A stretch of 12,328 nucleotides of DNA, from NCBI GenBank assembly GCA_013203545.1, contig JABMQA010001434.1:1-12328 (forward strand). The letters run 5' to 3'. Origin of the DNA: Bacteroidota bacterium. GTDB taxonomy: Bacteria > Bacteroidota > Bacteroidia > Bacteroidales > 4484-276. Shown piece by piece: positions 7,956-12,328 of the stretch (positions within the stretch are counted from its first letter, which is position 1; each line of letters begins with the position of its first letter). The notes under the pieces are model-generated. The model worked only from the letters and a program-made list of their open reading frames with translations, did not search any database and was not told where the DNA came from. A program made the position numbers and the translations under genes.

Positions 7956-9781
7956 ATGAAAGCATTGTTGATATGCCGTGATCTCACTGATAAAGAGATA
8001 GGAACAATTGAAAAAAAATTCAATCAGGAGGATATAACCTGTTTGCTACCGCACCATTACCTGAAAAATTAAAACATCTCGATTTTAAGAACATCCGAAT
8101 TTGCCCGGATCAGGCAAGGAAAATCAACTATGAAGTGCTGGATCAGGTAAATGCTTTTGGTGACAAAGTTGTTGATGGTAAAATCATTAGCCGGCATCTT
8201 ACATTCGATGACAACGCCGGCATTTGGCATTATCATAAATTCCGGGTGTATCTGGCAATCAGGGACAAACATTATGAACTGGCACTCATCAACCAGCTAA
8301 TACAGAAATTCGAGGAAATTCTTGTCTATTCAAATTTCGATTTGTCGGTTTATCTTGAAAATAAAAATGTTAAATTCCTCAACCGGAATCAAAAGAAAAA
8401 AATACAATATTTTGACATTCTAATCTACGGCATTTATTTGTTGATGAGGATTATTACCGGGCTCTTTCAAAGTAAAAACAACCGCAATAAGAAGCATCTT
8501 GTGATAGAAAAAGGCGAATTGCAACCCGTTGTCCGGGAGGATCTTTCGGTAAAACCCGGTAATTACATCCTGGAATATCTGCTTCAAAAACTTACCGGTG
8601 ATTTTTTAATAGTTAACCAAAAGGATATCCCAAAATTTGTAGATGGCAAAAAATTCCGGATCAAACCCGAATATTTTATTAACCGAAACCACCATATAAA
8701 GCGGATTCATTCGGAGTATTACCTGTTTGCGGGATTAATCTCCAGAAAAGTCAGGATTAAACAAAAAAAAATCTGTAGTAGATTATCACAGAGGTATGGC
8801 CAATTGAGATCCCATGCCAACTCTGCATTCGAACGCGATGTTATTACCGAATATGAAAAACTGCATAAAACATCCTGCTATTACATATTAAACTACCTGA
8901 TTTATTGTCGTTTATTCCAAAAATCCTCATTCACAACAGTTACAACTGTTGATGAAAACAGCCCATCTGTGAAACCTATCCTGGATGCAGCCAAAAGAAA
9001 CGGTGTAGAGACCATTGGCATTCAGCATGGAAATATTTACGACCTGCTGATGTCGTACAGGTACACTGAAAAAGATGCTGGATTCAATGTTATGCCTGAC
9101 CTTACTCTGGTTTGGGGTGATTACTTTAAAAAGTTCCTTCTGGAAACATGCAATTACCCATCTGCAAAACTGGCAGTTGCCGGGCAGATCAGGACGGATA
9201 TTATTCCAATGCTATCACGCAGTTCGTCCACGAATCCTTTCAGTGATATCGGCCCATCTAAACAGATCCTCATGTTTGCATCACAACCACAACCAGATGC
9301 AACTTTGAGAAAACAAGCCGCCCTGGATGTTTTTGAGGCAACCCGGATTAACCCTGATTTATTTTTGATTATTAAACTGCACCCGGCTGAAAAATACGAC
9401 TTCGACTACTACCACCGACTTGCAAAACAGGCAAACTGTGCCAATTATAAAATTGTGTATGCTTACGATCTGTACCTGACCATCTCAATGAGTTCCATTG
9501 TTGTAACCTGCTATTCAACAGTTGGCAGCGAGGCGATTTATTTTAACAAGCCACTCATCATTCTGGACCATCAGAAACAAGATCTTCTTAAATACCATGC
9601 TTCCGGCGTGGCATTCCAGGCTACAAATGGAATGGAACTCAGGAAAATTATCGGTGGGATCGTCAACCGAGAACTGACCATAAATCAACAGGCATATAAC
9701 CATTTTATCGATCAGTACGCCTATAAAATCGACGGCAAATCTGCTGACAGGTGTATCCGAATGATCAGATCACAACAATAA
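7956..9781 (+). CDS. GT-B-like glycan transferase/capsule biosynthesis protein with a frame break near the 5' end
   Basis: ATG 7956, 17 nt after the flippase stop, opens a natural N-terminus (MKALLICRDLTDKEIGTIEK) that stops at 8070. The rest of the protein is in another frame, open from about 8013 to 9781 with protein-like sequence well before its first start codon, GTG 8135 (LPEKLKHLDFKNIRICPD lies upstream of it). One missing base between 8011 and 8041 would join them into 608 residues. The C-terminal half looks like a GT-B fold: GIQHGN (restored about 355-360), VWGDYFKKFL, a helix-strand region with IIKLHP (about 472-477), then CYSTVGSEA (about 519-527) and KPLIILD. IQHG, HP and a later Ser/Thr-Glu motif recall CDP-glycerol/Kdo-type transferases and HP-motif bacterial sialyltransferases. 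With neuB next door a nonulosonate transferase is plausible but unproven. There is no signal peptide, so it is probably cytoplasmic or membrane-associated. If the break is real, the gene may be inactive or start at GTG 8135 (548 residues). Confidence 0.75.
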
Positions 9782-9792
9782 GGGCTTCTAAT

Positions 9793-9811
9793 TAACAGCA
9801 TATTTCTGTTA
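9793..9811 (+). promoter_or_regulatory. Dyad TAACAG-N7-CTGTTA upstream of neuB
   Basis: A perfect 6-bp inverted repeat with a 7-nt centre lies 11 bases after the transferase stop and ends 7 bases before the -7 box at 9819. It therefore covers the region between the expected -33 and -7 elements, a suitable site for a dimeric repressor. It could also form a weak RNA hairpin, but there is no following T-run, so termination is unlikely. Confidence 0.35.
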
Positions 9812-9818
9812 TCTTGCG

Positions 9819-9826
9819 TACCTTTG
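9819..9826 (+). promoter_or_regulatory. Candidate -7 box of neuB
   Basis: TACCTTTG followed by C is identical to the -7 box before nadC and matches TAnnTTTG. Transcription would begin near 9833, about 27 nt before ATG 9860. No good TTTG -33 element is visible at the proper distance. The box overlaps the TTG at 9824, which argues against translation starting there. Confidence 0.5.
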
Positions 9827-9859
9827 CAGGTAAATCATGTAATATTTGAGAAGCCGGAA

Positions 9860-10906
9860 ATGAAATTCAACAAAAAAATAAAGGTTGGCAAATACACCAT
9901 TTCGAAAGATGACCCTGTGTTTATCATCGCAGAAGCCGGTGTAAACCACAACGGGAATATTGACGTTGCCAAACAATTAATAGATGTGGCGGTAGAATCA
10001 GGCGCAAATGCAGTTAAATTTCAGGCATTTAAAACCGAAAACCTGATACTGAAAGATGTTCAAAAGGCTATTTATCAGAAAAAGACCACCGGTGTTAGTG
10101 AATCACAGTTTGATATGCTCAAGAGCCTGGAAATTACTGAGGAGCAAAATATTGAGTTGTTGAATTACTGCAAAGCCAACGATATCATTTTCCTCACAAC
10201 GCCATTTGACGAAGGTAGTTTGGAAGAACTGGACATCCTTGACCTACCTGCCTACAAAGTAGCCTCCACCGATACCACCAACCTGCCATTTCTGAAACGA
10301 ATTGCTCAAAAAGGCAAACCCATTTTCCTGTCAACAGGCATGTCGTATTTATCAGAAGTTAAAAAAGCTTTGCAGGAGATCAATGCTTATAACTATGATG
10401 TAGTATTGTTACAATGTACCGCCAATTACCCGATTAGGGATGAAGAGGCCAATCTTAATGTCATCCACACGTTCAGGAATACCTTTGATATACTTGTTGG
10501 ATATTCTGACCATTCCGAAGGCAGTGGGGCTGCGCCATATGCAGTTCCCATGGGCGTTGTGGTGGTGGAAAAACATTTTACCCTCGACAAATCCACAGCC
10601 GGGCCCGACCACAGGGCATCACTCTCACCATCGGAACTAAAACTTTTTGTTGCAGAGATCAGAAAGGTGGAAAAATATTTAGGCTCCTTCACAAAAGCCC
10701 CAACCGGTGATGAGGAGAAAACCAGGCTGTCGCTGCAAAAATCTTTAGTAGCTTTGCAAAGAATAAATAAAGGTGAAGAATTTACACTGGACAACCTTGT
10801 TGCAAAACGAACCGGAGGTAAAGGAATTTCACCTGTCCACTATAAAGATCTTATTGGTAAGCGAGCAACAAAGCACTATGAACCAGACGACATCATCACC
10901 GAATAA
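9860..10906 (+). CDS. neuB: N-acetylneuraminate synthase-type nonulosonate synthase
   Basis: Condenses phosphoenolpyruvate with an N-acetylated hexosamine to make a nine-carbon acidic sugar (N-acetylneuraminate or legionaminate); cytoplasmic. It has 348 residues. The TIM-barrel part carries IAEAGVNHNG (23-32), VKFQAFK (52-58), FLTTPFDEGS (111-120), STGMS (158-162), QCTANYP (185-191), GYSDHSEG (214-221) and EKHFTLDKSTAGPDHRASL (237-255). H218 and H239 correspond to the two metal-binding histidines of Neisseria NeuB. A SAF (antifreeze-like) domain follows from about 289, with RTGGKGISP (317-325). GPDHRASL favours the NeuB/LegI class over the pseudaminate synthase PseI, but Neu5Ac and legionaminate cannot be separated by eye. 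The frame is open to TTG 9824; I chose ATG 9860, which begins just before the usual N-terminal strand and lies downstream of the promoter box. neuD overlaps its 3' end by 29 nt. Confidence 0.93.
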   Translation: MKFNKKIKVGKYTISKDDPVFIIAEAGVNHNGNIDVAKQLIDVAVESGANAVKFQAFKTENLILKDVQKAIYQKKTTGVSESQFDMLKSLEITEEQNIELLNYCKANDIIFLTTPFDEGSLEELDILDLPAYKVASTDTTNLPFLKRIAQKGKPIFLSTGMSYLSEVKKALQEINAYNYDVVLLQCTANYPIRDEEANLNVIHTFRNTFDILVGYSDHSEGSGAAPYAVPMGVVVVEKHFTLDKSTAGPDHRASLSPSELKLFVAEIRKVEKYLGSFTKAPTGDEEKTRLSLQKSLVALQRINKGEEFTLDNLVAKRTGGKGISPVHYKDLIGKRATKHYEPDDIITE

Positions 10907-11513
10907 AAAAGTTGCGATCCTTGGCGCCGGCGGTCATACCCGATCGTTGATCAACCTGCTTGAAACCAACCATGTTTCAATATTCGGAATCTATGACGAT
11001 AGCTTTGATCCGGAAAAAAATGAAACCATCAGTACCTACCGGGTGCTGGGCAGGCTTTCGGATCTCGACATCATCTGCGATATAGTACTTTCTTATGGAG
11101 ACAACACCTTGCGCGAAAAGCTCTACCAGGAATATCAGCGACGATTGCTTACCAAAAATCTTATCCACCCCACGGCCTTACACGAAAAACATGTAATCCT
11201 CGGAAATTCTAATCAGGTATTTGCACAGGTGATCATCAACTCACACGCCCATGTTGGTAACAACAATATTATCAACACCAGGGCCTTGCTTGAACATGAA
11301 GTACACGTTGGTGATCACAATCATATTTCAGTGGGCTCAATTTTATGCGGGAGGGTTAAGATTGGCAATAGGTGTTTTATTGGGGCCGGTGCTGTGGTAA
11401 TTGACAAAATTACCATTGCTGATGATGTAATCATAGGAGCAAATTCGGTGGTGATCAATGACATTTACGAACCCGGCACCTACGTCGGAAACCCGGTAAG
11501 GAGGATCAAATGA
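10878..11513 (+). CDS. neuD: NeuD/PglD-like sugar O- or N-acetyltransferase
   Basis: Left-handed beta-helix acetyltransferase of the NeuD/PglD family, 211 residues from ATG 10878. The N-terminal Rossmann-like part begins KKVAILGAGGH (10-20) and binds sugar or nucleotide-sugar in relatives. From about residue 95 hexapeptide repeats build the acetyl-CoA-binding helix (VILGNSNQVFAQVIINSHAHVGNNN and onward), ending in EPGTYVGNPVRRIK. EHE at 139-141 aligns with the catalytic His125 region of Campylobacter PglD, so H140 is the likely base. In sialic acid clusters NeuD O-acetylates the sugar; in legionaminate or bacillosamine pathways relatives N-acetylate a UDP-4-amino sugar, and both remain possible here. 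The start lies inside the end of neuB (29-nt overlap), implying coupled translation. The frame extends upstream to 10773, but that part overlaps neuB's SAF domain and lacks family resemblance. Confidence 0.88.
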   Translation: MNQTTSSPNKKVAILGAGGHTRSLINLLETNHVSIFGIYDDSFDPEKNETISTYRVLGRLSDLDIICDIVLSYGDNTLREKLYQEYQRRLLTKNLIHPTALHEKHVILGNSNQVFAQVIINSHAHVGNNNIINTRALLEHEVHVGDHNHISVGSILCGRVKIGNRCFIGAGAVVIDKITIADDVIIGANSVVINDIYEPGTYVGNPVRRIK

Positions 11514-12328
11514 TTTACATTTCATCCAGTTGCGTCAGGTTCGGGAAGATATCAGAAAGTGTTGACTATCTCGCAAATAAGGGTTTCAAACATATCGAAC
11601 TTTCAGGTGGTACCAGGTTTTACCGTCAAATCGAAAACGACCTGATCGAATTAAAAGAAAAATACGGGCTGTCGTACCTGCTTCACAACTACTTTCCACC
11701 TCCTGAGGAACCGTTTGTACTCAATCTTGCATCGCCGGATGACCGAATTTTCAAGCAGTCAATCGACCATTTCCTTCGTGCCATTGAGCTGTCTTCCAAA
11801 TTGGGTTCAAAAAAATACGGACTTCATGCAGGCTATTTTATCGATCCGCAGGTATCGGAACTGGGAAATAGAATCACGAAATACGGACAGCTAAATAAGG
11901 CAGAGGCTGTGGACAGATTCTGTGAAGGATTTCAAATTCTAACCAACAAACAAAATGATATTGAGCTTTACCTGGAAAACAATGTCGTTTCACAAATGAA
12001 TTTTGAAACTTACGGGGATGTCCCTTTTATGCTTACCCATTTTGAGGATTACATCCAGCTCAGCAAAAAGATCAATTTTAAAATGATTGTAGATGTGGCC
12101 CATTTAAAAGTAAGCTGCCGGACACTCCAACTTGGTTTTGAGGAGGAATTTAATAAGTTCATGAATGTATCGGACTATATCCACCTGAGTGACAACAATG
12201 GTGCAGAGGATCAAAACAAGCCTTTCAGCAATGATTCCGAAATTATAAAACTCCTAAGCCTAACTGATCTGAATAATAAAATTTTCACGATTGAAATTTA
12301 TGACAACATCGACAGGATTGTGGAATCT
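11510..12328 (+). CDS. TIM-barrel sugar phosphate isomerase/epimerase-like protein (3'-truncated by window edge)
   Basis: I translated 273 codons from ATG 11510 to the right edge without a stop. The protein begins MIYISSSCVRFGKISESVDY and follows the xylose isomerase-like/AP endonuclease 2 TIM-barrel pattern: ISESVDYLANKGFKHIELSG (14-33), LHNYFPP (58-64), YGLHAGYF (103-110), IELYLENN (151-158), MIVDVAHLK (192-200), YIHLSDNNG (223-231) and FTIEIYD (259-265). E156, D195 with H198, H225 and E262 are at positions expected for metal ligands or the active site. Its ATG overlaps the neuD TGA (ATGA), so it is tightly coupled to neuB-neuD, and an AGGAGG-like stretch at 11499-11504 lies just upstream. 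Proteins of this fold occur in nonulosonate clusters but I know of no assigned reaction; an isomerase or epimerase acting on a sugar precursor is an inference. Only the C-terminal end should be missing. Confidence 0.8.
   Translation, partial: MIYISSSCVRFGKISESVDYLANKGFKHIELSGGTRFYRQIENDLIELKEKYGLSYLLHNYFPPPEEPFVLNLASPDDRIFKQSIDHFLRAIELSSKLGSKKYGLHAGYFIDPQVSELGNRITKYGQLNKAEAVDRFCEGFQILTNKQNDIELYLENNVVSQMNFETYGDVPFMLTHFEDYIQLSKKINFKMIVDVAHLKVSCRTLQLGFEEEFNKFMNVSDYIHLSDNNGAEDQNKPFSNDSEIIKLLSLTDLNNKIFTIEIYDNIDRIVES

Noticed and set aside
8135..9781. Taking GTG 8135 as the true start of the transferase-like gene.
   Set aside because: Convincing protein sequence continues upstream of it in the same frame, and a natural ATG start exists at 7956 in another frame, so a frame break explains the data better.
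9793..9811. Intrinsic terminator after the transferase-like gene.
   Set aside because: The stem is only six AT-rich pairs and no T-run follows; an operator-like role is more likely.
9824..9859. TTG 9824 as the start of neuB, adding 12 residues.
   Set aside because: The TTG is part of the TACCTTTG promoter box, and the added residues do not resemble the NeuB N-terminus; ATG 9860 fits better.
10773..10877. Longer neuD beginning at 10773.
   Set aside because: It would overlap neuB by 134 nt, and the extra residues are out-of-frame translation of the SAF domain; ATG 10878 gives a normal family length.

Overview
The window looks like a chromosomal segment of a member of the Bacteroidota, moderately AT-rich. 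Three observations support this: a small exported DUF4783-like protein sits between rlmH and nadC, an arrangement I associate with this phylum; gene starts mostly lack Shine-Dalgarno sequences; and several genes are preceded by the phylum's -7 promoter box TAnnTTTG. I cannot name the genus. I see no tRNA, rRNA, CRISPR array or insertion sequence.

Left part, minus strand (1-3814): rlmH, then xdhA (FeS/FAD subunit of a xanthine dehydrogenase-type enzyme), then xdhB (molybdopterin subunit), which overlaps xdhA by 23 nt and runs off the left edge. A short divergent region (3815-3949) separates rlmH from the plus-strand genes.

Middle, plus strand (3950-6302): a DUF4783-like exported protein, nadC (NAD biosynthesis) with a good promoter candidate, and a YihY/BrkB-type membrane protein that starts with TTG. 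This looks like housekeeping sequence.

Right part, plus strand (6445-12328): a surface-glycan cluster. It holds a Wzx-like flippase (TTG start), a GT-B-type glycan transferase-like protein, a NeuB-type nonulosonate (sialic acid family) synthase, a NeuD-like acetyltransferase overlapping neuB by 29 nt, and a TIM-barrel sugar isomerase/epimerase-like protein overlapping neuD by ATGA and running off the right edge. Together they suggest synthesis, modification, transfer and export of a glycan carrying a nine-carbon acidic sugar. The CMP-activating enzyme (NeuA) is not in the window and would be expected to the right.

The most important anomaly is in the transferase-like gene. Its natural start (7956) and its main reading frame (from about 8042) are in different frames. 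A single missing base around 8011-8041 would restore a 608-residue protein. Several start codons also needed correcting (rlmH 3814, the DUF4783-like gene 3950, neuB 9860, neuD 10878).
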